A stretch of DNA of 21,978 nt from Flavobacteriaceae bacterium (GTDB lineage Bacteria > Bacteroidota > Bacteroidia > Flavobacteriales > Flavobacteriaceae): NCBI GenBank assembly GCA_002709185.1, contig PAQB01000018.1:1-21978 (forward strand), read 5' to 3'. The position numbers and the translations under genes are program-made. Every line of letters begins with the position of its first letter. The first letter of the stretch is position 1. Positions 1-8,400 of the stretch are shown piece after piece. A model generated the notes under the pieces. That model saw only the letters and a list, made by a program, of their open reading frames with translations. It did no database searches and was not told the origin of the DNA.

Positions 1-1
1 C

Positions 2-382
<381 letters not shown>

Positions 383-432
383 AGAAACCTAAGATTATTT
401 TTTGGTTATCTTTATAACAAATTACAAACAAA

Positions 433-1599
433 ATGAACTTACTGAAAAAAACACTCAAGTGGGCCCTATTGAGCGTTATTACACTAGTCGCTGTTTTATA
501 TATAACAGACACAGACTACCTCATCAAAGCGGTCCGAACAGTATATTTTAAAGGATATACAACCGCATCTATAAATGACTATGTCTATTTTGACAATGCT
601 GTTGTGCGCACCGATGCATCTGACGAATGGCCGCTGCACAAAGGCTACAATAAAAGTACTGCAACAAAAAAACTATCAGCGCTACATAAATCGCAAGGCT
701 CGGTCGCCTATTTAATTATTAAAAATGACAGCATTTTACATGAGTCGTATTATGACGCCTACGACGAAAACTCTAAAAGCAATTCTTTTTCAATGGCTAA
801 AAGCTATGTCTGTGGGCTTTTAGGAAAAGCCATAATGGATGGCTATATTGAGAGTTTGGAACAGCCTGTCAGTGACTTTTTCCCGCAATACTCAGACGGA
901 CTTTCAGCCAAAGTAACTGTTGGGGATCTTGCCTCAATGGCATCGGGCTCCAGCTGGATAGAAGATTATTACTGGCCCATCAATATTACAGCCAAGGCTT
1001 ATTACGGAAAGGAGCTTGAAGAAACTATTTTGGGATTGTCAACGGTTAAAACGCCTGGACAAGCTTTTGAGTACTCAAGCGGAGATACGCAATTATTAGC
1101 CATGGTCATTGAAAAAGCAACAGATAAAAAGTTATACGACTATCTGTCTGAAAGTTTTTGGATTCCGCTAGAATCAAAAAATGATGCCCTTTGGCAGGTT
1201 GACAGCAAAGATACTGATCATGTAAAAGCCTACTGTTGTATTGCCAGCAATGCCAGAGATTTTGCGCGTTTTGGAAAACTCTACAAAGACCACGGCAAGT
1301 GGAAAGGCCAACAGATTTTAGACTCTACTTATGTTGCTAAAAGCATCCAGCCGCGCTTTAAAGACAGTCCTGAGTATGGCTATGGTTTTTGGCTACAAAA
1401 AAGAGATGGAAAGTCTTTTTTTATGATGGAGGGTCATTTGGGGCAATGCGTGGTGGTGATCCCCGATGACAACCTTATTGTGGTGCGGCTAGGGAGTGGA
1501 AAAGAATCTTTTGGTCGCAATCCTTACAATGGCGACATCACTATTTATATTGAGGAGGCTTATAAAATGATCGCTGATGCTGAACAAAATCAATCTTGA
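433..1599 (+). CDS. Membrane-anchored serine hydrolase, beta-lactamase/class C-like family
   Basis: A 388-residue serine hydrolase of the beta-lactamase / penicillin-binding-protein-like fold. Residues about 8-24 form one hydrophobic segment after a KK-rich start, so it is probably an inner-membrane-anchored or exported protein with a periplasmic catalytic domain. The three active-site motifs are visible: SMAK (SxxK, S120 nucleophile and K123), YSS (Y214-S216) and GHLG (H335, in the place of the KTG/HxG motif). This set resembles the 6-aminohexanoate-dimer hydrolase / EstB branch rather than a true resistance beta-lactamase. The substrate cannot be told from sequence; an amide or ester is likely. 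Its 3' end overlaps the next gene by 23 bp, which suggests co-transcription. The ATG at 433 is chosen because the membrane segment follows directly. Confidence 0.88.
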   Translation: MNLLKKTLKWALLSVITLVAVLYITDTDYLIKAVRTVYFKGYTTASINDYVYFDNAVVRTDASDEWPLHKGYNKSTATKKLSALHKSQGSVAYLIIKNDSILHESYYDAYDENSKSNSFSMAKSYVCGLLGKAIMDGYIESLEQPVSDFFPQYSDGLSAKVTVGDLASMASGSSWIEDYYWPINITAKAYYGKELEETILGLSTVKTPGQAFEYSSGDTQLLAMVIEKATDKKLYDYLSESFWIPLESKNDALWQVDSKDTDHVKAYCCIASNARDFARFGKLYKDHGKWKGQQILDSTYVAKSIQPRFKDSPEYGYGFWLQKRDGKSFFMMEGHLGQCVVVIPDDNLIVVRLGSGKESFGRNPYNGDITIYIEEAYKMIADAEQNQS

Positions 1600-2290
1600 G
1601 AACGTCTTATTTTTAGACATTGAAACGGTTCCTGAAGCACAAGATTTTGACGATTTAACAACCGAAAAGCAAGCCCTTTGGGCCAAAAAATCTCAATACC
1701 AACGCAAGGAAGACTTCAGCCCTAAAGCGTTTTATCCCCGGGCTGGTATTTGGGCAGAATTTGGAAAAATCATATGCATTTCTGTTGGCCATTTTATCTT
1801 GGAAGCCGATTCAAAAAAATTTCGCATTACCACATTCACCGGTAAAGAAAAAACGCTTCTGTTGGAGTTTAAAGAATTGCTTGATAAACATTTTAACGGT
1901 CGGAGACACTTGCTTTGCGCGCATAATGGTAAGGAATTTGACTTTCCTTTTATCGCCAGAAGAATGCTCATTCACAAAATAGAATTACCGTCTAAACTTA
2001 ATTTATTTGGGAAAAAGCCTTGGGAAATTCCGCATTTAGACACCCTTGAATTATGGAAGTTTGGGGATTACAAACACTACACCTCTTTAAAGCTAATGAC
2101 CAATGTGCTGGGAATTCCTTCACCAAAAGATGACATTGATGGCAGTGAAATTTTTCGAGTGTTTTATGAAGAAAAGGACCTCCAACGCATCATTGATTAT
2201 TGTCAAAAAGACACCTTAGCGGTGGCTCAAATTCTGTTGCGCTTAAGGAACGAGCCCCTTTTGAGCCCGAGTGAAATTAATTATATTTAA
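1577..2290 (+). CDS. Predicted 3'-5' exonuclease, PolB-exonuclease-like (DEDDy) domain
   Basis: A 237-residue stand-alone exonuclease related to the proofreading domain of family B polymerases (DNA_pol_B_exo2 type). The DEDDy set is visible: Exo I LDIET (D14, E16), Exo II HNGKEFD (N117, D122) and Exo III YCQKD (Y208, D212). These residues bind the two metal ions used to hydrolyse DNA 3' ends. Its physiological target is unknown. The ATG at 1577 lies 23 bp inside the upstream hydrolase gene. I keep it because the conserved block starts only a few residues later (NLENVLFLDIET). The downstream ABC gene begins 3 bp after its TAA, so all three are probably one transcript. No polymerase domain is fused and the length is normal for the family. 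Confidence 0.92.
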   Translation: MLNKINLENVLFLDIETVPEAQDFDDLTTEKQALWAKKSQYQRKEDFSPKAFYPRAGIWAEFGKIICISVGHFILEADSKKFRITTFTGKEKTLLLEFKELLDKHFNGRRHLLCAHNGKEFDFPFIARRMLIHKIELPSKLNLFGKKPWEIPHLDTLELWKFGDYKHYTSLKLMTNVLGIPSPKDDIDGSEIFRVFYEEKDLQRIIDYCQKDTLAVAQILLRLRNEPLLSPSEINYI

Positions 2291-2293
2291 ATC

Positions 2294-3985
2294 ATGGAAG
2301 ACAAGCCCATTCTAAGTGTCAAAGATTTGCGCATCGCATTTCAGAGCAATGGTGGTTTAAAATCCGTTGTACACGACATTGCTTTCGATGTTTTTGAAAA
2401 TGAAATAATAGGAATTGTAGGAGAAAGTGGGTCGGGAAAATCTGTCACCGCCCTATCCCTTATACAGTTGTTGCCAAAGGGTCAAAAAACGCAAGCTTCT
2501 GGGACGATTACCTACCAAGGCAGGGATTTGAATGCTCTTACAGAGACGAGTATGCAGGATTTGAGAGGTCGAGAAATCGCGATGATTTTTCAAGAGCCCA
2601 TGAGCGCACTAAACCCATCCATGCGCTGTGGAGAGCAGGTAAAAGAAGTCATATTACACCACGGTATTGTGAATAAAGAGGCCGCGCTGGCAGAAGTCCT
2701 TCGTTTATTCGATAGTGTTAAAATACCCTCTCCAGCTGAAGCCATGAGAAAATACCCTCATGAACTCTCAGGAGGCCAACAACAACGGGTTATGATTGCC
2801 ATGGCCATTGCTTGTAAGCCAAAAGTTCTCATTGCAGATGAACCCACGACCGCCTTGGATGTAACGGTTCAAAAAGAAATCATTTCCTTATTGAAGCGGC
2901 TGCAAAAAGAGACCAAAATGAGTGTGATTTTTATCAGTCACGATTTGGCTTTGGTCTCGGAAATAGCACAAAGGACATTGGTGATGTACCAAGGAAAAAT
3001 TGTAGAAAAGGGGGCGACAAAAAGAATTTTTAAGACCCCTAAAAATGACTATACAAAAGCATTGATTGCTGCAAGGCCTGAAACAGGAAAGAGGCTTCGA
3101 AAACTCCCAACCATCGCAGACATTCTATCGAATTCAGAAAAGGTGGCAATAGTTACCAAAAAAGAAAGAGAAAAAACGCACAAGACCCTTTACGGGGCTA
3201 CGCCAATTTTAGAAGTTATAAACTTGGATAAAGTATATTACAAAAACATTGGCCTTTTTGGTGGAAAATCAGTTTTTAAAGCCGTTGACGGGGTCAGTTT
3301 TAAGCTTTACGAAGGCGAAACTTTAGGGCTTGTCGGAGAGTCGGGCTGTGGAAAGTCTAGTTTAGGAAACGCTATTTTACAACTAGATAAAGCAACTTCA
3401 GGACGCATTATCTATAAGGGAAAAGACCTTGGTATGCTTTCTAAAAAAGCAATGAGGCATTTGCGAAAAGAAATTCAAATTATATTCCAGGATCCCTTGA
3501 GTTCATTAAACCCAAGACTGACGGTTGGAGAGGCCATTATGGAGCCCATGAAAGTCCATAAATTGCATAAAAATGATGCCGCGCGTAAATTAAAAACACT
3601 AGAGCTATTAGATAAAGTTGGGCTGGAGCGTTCTGCTTTTGGTCGTTATCCTCACGAATTTTCTGGAGGTCAAAGGCAACGTATTGGGATTGCAAGAACC
3701 ATTGCGGTAGAACCAAAACTCATATTGTGTGATGAATCCGTTTCTGCACTTGACATTTCAGTTCAAGCTCAAGTATTGAATCTTCTCAACGCACTAAAAA
3801 AAGATTTTGGCTTTACCTATATTTTTATTTCACACGACTTGGCAGTTGTTAAATATATGTCGGATCAACTTATGGTGATGGACCAAGGAAAAATTGTGGA
3901 AAAAGGAGAATCAGATACCGTATACGCAAATCCGAAAAAACCTTATACAAAGAAACTTATTGGCGCCATTCCTAAGGGTTTATAG
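2294..3985 (+). CDS. Peptide/nickel-type ABC transporter, fused double ATP-binding subunit
   Basis: A 563-residue cytoplasmic ATPase with two complete ABC domains in one chain, the arrangement of YejF/GsiA and equivalent to DppD fused to DppF. Domain 1 has Walker A GESGSGKS (43-50), signature LSGGQ (158-162), Walker B VLIADE (178-183) and H-loop H216. Domain 2 has Walker A GESGCGKS (348-355), signature FSGGQ (456-460), Walker B LILCDE (476-481) and H514. Both domains end with the oligopeptide-transporter C-terminal motif (YTKALIAARP and YTKKLIGAIP). It should energise oligopeptide or similar uptake, but no permease or binding-protein gene is adjacent, so its partners are encoded elsewhere. 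The stop codon overlaps the end of convergent scoB by 6 bp. Confidence 0.95.
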   Translation: MEDKPILSVKDLRIAFQSNGGLKSVVHDIAFDVFENEIIGIVGESGSGKSVTALSLIQLLPKGQKTQASGTITYQGRDLNALTETSMQDLRGREIAMIFQEPMSALNPSMRCGEQVKEVILHHGIVNKEAALAEVLRLFDSVKIPSPAEAMRKYPHELSGGQQQRVMIAMAIACKPKVLIADEPTTALDVTVQKEIISLLKRLQKETKMSVIFISHDLALVSEIAQRTLVMYQGKIVEKGATKRIFKTPKNDYTKALIAARPETGKRLRKLPTIADILSNSEKVAIVTKKEREKTHKTLYGATPILEVINLDKVYYKNIGLFGGKSVFKAVDGVSFKLYEGETLGLVGESGCGKSSLGNAILQLDKATSGRIIYKGKDLGMLSKKAMRHLRKEIQIIFQDPLSSLNPRLTVGEAIMEPMKVHKLHKNDAARKLKTLELLDKVGLERSAFGRYPHEFSGGQRQRIGIARTIAVEPKLILCDESVSALDISVQAQVLNLLNALKKDFGFTYIFISHDLAVVKYMSDQLMVMDQGKIVEKGESDTVYANPKKPYTKKLIGAIPKGL

Positions 3986-4633
3986 TGCCATTTCTGGAAT
4001 CGGTCCGTCCACAATCAAATGGCCTTCAGTCGCTGCTTGAATCGTTTCAACCTCAACCCCAGGCGCACGCTCTAAAAGTTTAAACCCCTGTGCGGTAACT
4101 TCTAAAACTGCTAAGTTTGTTACGATTTTTTTGACGCAATTAACCCCGGTTAATGGTAGGCTACAGCGCTTTAAAAGCTTTGATTTACCGCGTTTATTGG
4201 TGTGCATCATGGCCACAATAATGTTTTCGGCGCTGGCCACTAAGTCCATTGCGCCACCCATGCCCTTGACCAAACGCCCAGGAATTTTCCAATTGGCAAT
4301 GTCTCCATTTTCGGCGACCTCCATGGCGCCCAAAATAGTCAAATCAACATGTTTGCCTCTAATCATTGAAAAACTCATAGCGGAATCGAAATAGCTCGCG
4401 CCATCCAAAGCGGTAATGGTTTGCTTCCCAGCATTGATTAAATCGGCATCCTCTTCACCCTCAAAAGGAAAAGGGCCCATGCCTAAAATACCATTTTCAC
4501 TTTGAAAATCGACTTCAATATCAGATCTTACAAAATTTGCAACAAGGGTAGGAATTCCAATTCCTAAATTGACATAATATCCAGGTTTCACCTCTTTGGC
4601 GATTCGTCTTGCAATTCCATTTTTATCTAACAT
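3980..4633 (-). CDS. scoB: 3-oxoacid CoA-transferase, subunit B
   Basis: The beta subunit (217 residues) of succinyl-CoA:3-ketoacid CoA-transferase, which moves CoA between succinyl-CoA and acetoacetate in ketone-body or branched-chain catabolism. The NLGIGIPT stretch (22-29) and SENG motif with the catalytic glutamate E46, which forms the CoA thioester intermediate, are both present. GGAMDLVA and the C-terminal EVTAQGFKLLERAPG block also fit the subunit. It follows scoA with an 11-bp gap, so the two are co-translated to form the heteromeric enzyme. The exact acyl donor and acceptor cannot be fixed from sequence. Its TAA (complement of 3980-3982) lies within the end of the convergent ABC ATPase gene. 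Confidence 0.95.
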   Translation of the reverse strand: MLDKNGIARRIAKEVKPGYYVNLGIGIPTLVANFVRSDIEVDFQSENGILGMGPFPFEGEEDADLINAGKQTITALDGASYFDSAMSFSMIRGKHVDLTILGAMEVAENGDIANWKIPGRLVKGMGGAMDLVASAENIIVAMMHTNKRGKSKLLKRCSLPLTGVNCVKKIVTNLAVLEVTAQGFKLLERAPGVEVETIQAATEGHLIVDGPIPEMAL

Positions 4634-4644
4634 AAGCTTTACTT

Positions 4645-5346
4645 TTATGGTTTTGGAGTCAATGTGCGTTGCTCAATGCGTTTCTCATAATTTTGCCCTT
4701 TAAAAATCCGCTGGACAAAAATACCAGGGATGTGAATATGGTTTGGGTCTAAGGCCCCTGCAGGTACTAGTTCTTCGACCTCAGCCACTGTAATTTTCGC
4801 TGCGCCGCACATATTGGGATTGAAATTTCTTGCAGTGCCTTTAAAAATTAAATTTCCTGCCGTGTCTCCTTTCCAAGCTTTTACAAAAGAGAAGTCCGCT
4901 TTAAAAGCGTATTCTAAGACGTGCATTTTCCCATCAAATTCACGGGTTTCCTTACCTTCGGCAACTTCTGTCCCAAAACCAGCAGGGGTATAAATCGCAG
5001 GAAAACCCGCTTGAGCAGCCCTACAACGCTCTGCCAGAGTCCCTTGCGGAATCAGTTCGACTTCCAATTCACCAGAAAGCATTTGGCGTTCAAATTCGTC
5101 ATTCTCTCCAACATAAGAAGAGATCATTTTTTTTATTTGATGCTTCTGAAGTAGGTGCCCCAAGCCAAAATCATCAACGCCTGCATTATTTGATATGCAC
5201 GTCAAATCTTTAACATTCATAGCGACCAGTTCGGCAATGGCATTTTCAGGAATTCCGCATAGCCCAAAGCCCCCCAAAAGTAGGGTCATCCCACTTTGTA
5301 CGCCCTCGAGGGCTTTATGTACGTTCTTTACAGTTTTATTAATCAT
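4645..5346 (-). CDS. scoA: 3-oxoacid CoA-transferase, subunit A
   Basis: The alpha subunit (233 residues) of the CoA-transferase, partner of the downstream scoB. The CoA-binding [10 protein letters not shown] motif (25-34), the following [12 protein letters not shown] block (52-63) and the [14 protein letters not shown] region are typical of family I CoA-transferase alpha subunits. The ATG at 5346 is the only start giving the usual N-terminus. It lies 22 bp downstream of the mrcA stop with no visible promoter between, so the CoA-transferase is probably read from the gldH-mrcA transcript. Confidence 0.95.
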   Translation of the reverse strand: MINKTVKNVHKALEGVQSGMTLLLGGFGLCGIPENAIAELVAMNVKDLTCISNNAGVDDFGLGHLLQKHQIKKMISSYVGENDEFERQMLSGELEVELIPQGTLAERCRAAQAGFPAIYTPAGFGTEVAEGKETREFDGKMHVLEYAFKADFSFVKAWKGDTAGNLIFKGTARNFNPNMCGAAKITVAEVEELVPAGALDPNHIHIPGIFVQRIFKGQNYEKRIEQRTLTPKP

Positions 5347-5368
5347 TTATTAGGCTTTAGACAAGAAA

Positions 5369-7705
5369 TTAAAAGTCAATTTCTGGTGTTAATACTTCGT
5401 TTATCATATCTGTTTCACCCTCAGGATTATGCTGTTCACAATCTGTAGGAATAGATAAAACTTCCGGTGCTTCAAATTCATCTTTAGAGATTCCAAGCGC
5501 CTCAATGGCATAACAACCCTTCATGTAATTGGCCCAAATGGGCAGTGCCATAGAGGCGCCTTGGCCATATGTAATCGTTTTAAAATGAGTCGCACGGTCT
5601 TCTCCACCAACCCAAACACCTGTCACTAAATTGGGAACCATCCCCATAAACCACCCATCACTTTGGTTTTGTGTGGTGCCTGTTTTACCCGCAATAGGAT
5701 TGTCAAACTCGTAGGGGTAGCCGGTTACTATTTCTCTATAAACAGCTTGATTTTTGCCAAAATCATGACGCAATCTTTGGCCTGAGCCAAACTTTGTAAC
5801 CCCCTCCAATAAATTTACAATGACATAGGCAATTTCTTCGCTTAGAACGTCCCGTGTTTCTGGTGAAAATTGATACAGTAAAGTCCCATTTTTATCTTCA
5901 ATTCTAGTTACCATTACCGGTTTAGTGTAAACGCCTTTATTGGCAAAAGTTGCATAGGCCGCCACCATTTCGTAAATGCTTAAGTCGGGGGTTCCAAGGG
6001 CAATGGAAGGTACCGCAGGGAGGCTTTGTTCAATGCCCAAACTTTTGGCTAAATTAATAACGGGCTGTGGCCCTATTTCGTTCATCAATCGCGCTGTAAT
6101 GGTGTTTCTAGAGTTGGCTAGTGCTGCTTTCAAAGTTTCAAACCCCGCATAATTATTACTGGAATTTTTTGGGGACCACGGCTTCATATTCCCAAACTTC
6201 ATGGTGGGGATTGTAATTTGTGCTTTTGGAAAAGTGTCGCAGGGCGAAAGGTGCAATTGATCAATGGCTGCCGCATAAACAAATGGCTTAAAAGTGGAGC
6301 CAACTTGCCGCTTGCCTTGTTTGACCATATCGTATTGGAAGTGCTTGTAATCAAACCCACCAACCCAAGTTTTAACAAATCCTGTTTGGGGTTCCATTGA
6401 CATGGTCCCGGCCCTGAGAAAAGATTTGTAATAACGCATTGAATCCATCGGGGTCATTACAGTATCAATTTCATTGTTTGGTGCGGTCCAAGAAAAAACT
6501 TTCATAGGAGTCTTCTTCTTAAAAGATGCCGTAATTTCACTAACTGGTTTTTTAAGATCATAACGCATTTTACGCCAACGCTCGGAGCGTTTCATGCCAA
6601 GATTTAAAAGCCTCTGAATTTCTTCGCCTTCCAATTCTAGAAAAGGTGCTGTAGGGTTTCTTTTCTCGGTGTTTTGAATAAAAAACTCAGCTTGTAAAGC
6701 CTTCATGTGATCCTTTACTGCGGCTTCAGCAAGCATTTGCATTCTAGAATCAATGGTCGTATAAACTTTAAGACCATCTCTGTATATATTGTATTTATCG
6801 CCATTGGGTTTTTTATTTTCGCTTTGATTCACCCAGTCTTTTAAAAATTCTTTTAAATAGGCTCGAAAATAGGTCGCAATACCCTCCCTGTGAGACTCAG
6901 GCTTATAATTTAAATTAAGAGGGGTGGCTTGTAGCGAGTCTTTTTGAGTTGGGCTGATAAAACCATATTTAGCCATTTGAGACAGGACGACATTCCTACG
7001 GTTTTTGGTGCCAACAGGGTTTCTTTTGGGACGCGGATTATATAGCGATGAGTTTTTAAACATCCCAACCAACATGGCAGACTCAGGAATACTTAAATCT
7101 TTAGGTTCCTTTCCAAAATAAATTCGGGAGGCGCTGCGAATGCCGTCTGCATTGTTGCCAAAGTCATAAATATTAAAGTATTGCGCAATAATCTCTTCTT
7201 TAGTGTATTGTTTCTCAAGGCGGGTAGCAATCACCCATTCTTTTATTTTTTGAGTGATACGGCCAAGAGTGTTTTTAGAGCCCTCTCCGTGAAACAGTTG
7301 TTTTGCTAATTGTTGTGAAATCGTACTTGCGCCACCGTCCTTGCCCAATTTAAACACAGCCCTTAGAGTCCCCCTAGTGTCAATTCCAGAATGACTCATA
7401 TATCGAATATCTTCCGTGGCAATAAGTGCGTCGACCAAATGCTGTGGAAGTTCATCGTAACCAACAGGCGTCCGGTTGTCTTCATAATAAAATTTCCCAA
7501 GTGTCACCCCGTCAGAAGACAAAATTTCTGTGGCTAAATTAGTCCTTGGGTTCTCTAATGCAGTATGGTCTGGCATGGCGCCAAAAACACCGAAAGATGC
7601 CAATAAAAAAACAAGAGGAATGAAAGATGCTATCAACAAGAATAAAGTCCAAAACCAAAGCTTAGGTTTTGAAAAATTTGACTTAGATTTTCTTTTTTTT
7701 GCCAT
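5369..7705 (-). CDS. mrcA: Class A penicillin-binding protein 1A (transglycosylase/transpeptidase)
   Basis: A bifunctional peptidoglycan synthase of 778 residues. A basic N-terminus is followed by a single membrane anchor (about 17-41), so the enzyme domains are periplasmic. The glycosyltransferase (GT51) domain shows ATEDIRYMSHSGID with catalytic E98, GASTISQQLAKQLF (125-138) and the EIIAQYFNIYDFG block. The transpeptidase domain has all three motifs: STFK (S470 nucleophile, K473), SRN (532-534) and KTGT (674-677). It polymerises glycan strands and cross-links them. The length is normal for Bacteroidota PBP1A and no motif is missing. It sits 8 bp after gldH and 22 bp before scoA, as the second gene of a likely operon. 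Confidence 0.97.
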   Translation of the reverse strand: MAKKRKSKSNFSKPKLWFWTLFLLIASFIPLVFLLASFGVFGAMPDHTALENPRTNLATEILSSDGVTLGKFYYEDNRTPVGYDELPQHLVDALIATEDIRYMSHSGIDTRGTLRAVFKLGKDGGASTISQQLAKQLFHGEGSKNTLGRITQKIKEWVIATRLEKQYTKEEIIAQYFNIYDFGNNADGIRSASRIYFGKEPKDLSIPESAMLVGMFKNSSLYNPRPKRNPVGTKNRRNVVLSQMAKYGFISPTQKDSLQATPLNLNYKPESHREGIATYFRAYLKEFLKDWVNQSENKKPNGDKYNIYRDGLKVYTTIDSRMQMLAEAAVKDHMKALQAEFFIQNTEKRNPTAPFLELEGEEIQRLLNLGMKRSERWRKMRYDLKKPVSEITASFKKKTPMKVFSWTAPNNEIDTVMTPMDSMRYYKSFLRAGTMSMEPQTGFVKTWVGGFDYKHFQYDMVKQGKRQVGSTFKPFVYAAAIDQLHLSPCDTFPKAQITIPTMKFGNMKPWSPKNSSNNYAGFETLKAALANSRNTITARLMNEIGPQPVINLAKSLGIEQSLPAVPSIALGTPDLSIYEMVAAYATFANKGVYTKPVMVTRIEDKNGTLLYQFSPETRDVLSEEIAYVIVNLLEGVTKFGSGQRLRHDFGKNQAVYREIVTGYPYEFDNPIAGKTGTTQNQSDGWFMGMVPNLVTGVWVGGEDRATHFKTITYGQGASMALPIWANYMKGCYAIEALGISKDEFEAPEVLSIPTDCEQHNPEGETDMINEVLTPEIDF

Positions 7706-7713
7706 CTTTATGT

Positions 7714-8205
7714 TTATTGAACGGTTTCGATGCTAAATCCAACATCCTCAACGCCTTCTAAAAAAACCTGGCCCTCGGTATTACCTAGCACACGATTGGC
7801 ATGCCTGATTTCAAGACTGTATTCGCCTGTTTCCGAAAAAGTGAATGGGGCATCATGCCCTTTATACCAAAGCCGGTGTTCTTTAATGAACATAGCGCCC
7901 TGTCCTAACATAGAACCGTCTGGGTTTGCCATTTTATATTCTAAAGTATCCTTTTGTACTTTACCTTTGGGGTAGTGCAAGGATACGATTAAAAACAAGT
8001 TACTAAATTCATAGGTTTTATTGGTGCGAAGCTTTAACAATAAATCAAAGGGTTGGACCGTGTCGGAAATATTGAATTTAAAGGCGATGGGGTGGCCCTT
8101 ATGCCAAGGAGAATCCAATGAAGTGTATTGGTCAAACACTGCTTTTTTGTCACAAGCAAAGATCGTGATAAGTATGAGACAGCATATGGTTATTTTTGTT
8201 CGCAT
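7714..8205 (-). CDS. gldH: Gliding motility lipoprotein GldH
   Basis: A 163-residue lipoprotein of the GldH family, needed for gliding in Flavobacterium johnsoniae. The signal peptide (1-17) ends in a lipobox with IFAC, the acylated cysteine being C18. The body has the family pattern FDQYTSLDSPWHKG, SNLFLIVSLHYPKG, DTLEYKMANPDGSMLGQG and a C-terminal EGVEDVGFSIE. D19 after the cysteine would mean inner-membrane retention in E. coli; that rule does not carry over to Bacteroidota. GldH is reported as linked to the gliding and type 9 secretion machinery, but its biochemical role is unclear and many non-gliding relatives keep it. It is the first gene of the gldH-mrcA-scoA-scoB block. Confidence 0.93.
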   Translation of the reverse strand: MRTKITICCLILITIFACDKKAVFDQYTSLDSPWHKGHPIAFKFNISDTVQPFDLLLKLRTNKTYEFSNLFLIVSLHYPKGKVQKDTLEYKMANPDGSMLGQGAMFIKEHRLWYKGHDAPFTFSETGEYSLEIRHANRVLGNTEGQVFLEGVEDVGFSIETVQ

Positions 8206-8262
8206 TCTTGTGAAACTTCAGCGTCTTTGGGTCTAATATTTGTGTTTGCTTAAAAATGCATC

Positions 8263-8330
8263 TTTACATATTTAGGCGCCAAGGCCCGAAATGAACCCCT
8301 AAACATTTTGTGCTTTTAAAGCTATGTAAA
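8263..8330. other. Nested inverted repeats, possible three-way-junction RNA element
   Basis: Three complementary pairs fit together in 68 bp. The closing pair is TTTACATA (8263-8270) with TATGTAAA (8323-8330). Directly inside it are TTTAGG (8271-8276) with CCTAAA (8298-8303), and GCTT (8312-8315) with AAGC (8319-8322). Both inner helices abut the closing helix. On the minus strand this would sit in the gldH leader, ending 57 bp before its ATG. The stems are AT-rich and could arise by chance. The strand, and whether it is transcribed, are unknown. Confidence 0.25.
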
Positions 8331-8350
8331 TATAAGTTTATTTGAGAACT

Positions 8351-8395
8351 AAAAAAAGCGCATTCCAATTCAGCTAATTGCCTAATTTTCAGGCA
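8351..8395 (-). terminator. Possible terminator of trhO
   Basis: Read on the minus strand just after the trhO stop, TGCCT and AGGCA form a 5-bp stem with a 7-nt loop (8379-8395). A run of seven T follows only about 21 nt further on (8357-8351). The spacing is poor for a classical intrinsic terminator, so this is a weak call. Confidence 0.3.
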
Positions 8396-8400
8396 GAGTC

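Larger units (their letters stand above)
8206..8400. other. 195-bp spacer between trhO and gldH
   Basis: No coding frame with recognisable content is seen. Near the trhO end there is a weak terminator candidate (8351-8395); the middle holds the nested inverted repeats at 8263-8330. I could not find a clear TAnnTTTG promoter box on the minus strand for gldH, so whether gldH has its own promoter is open. Confidence 0.6.

Noticed and set aside
433..1599. Antibiotic-resistance beta-lactamase
   Set aside because: The SxxK/YxS/HxG motif set is that of the broad serine-hydrolase family; nothing specific to resistance enzymes is visible.
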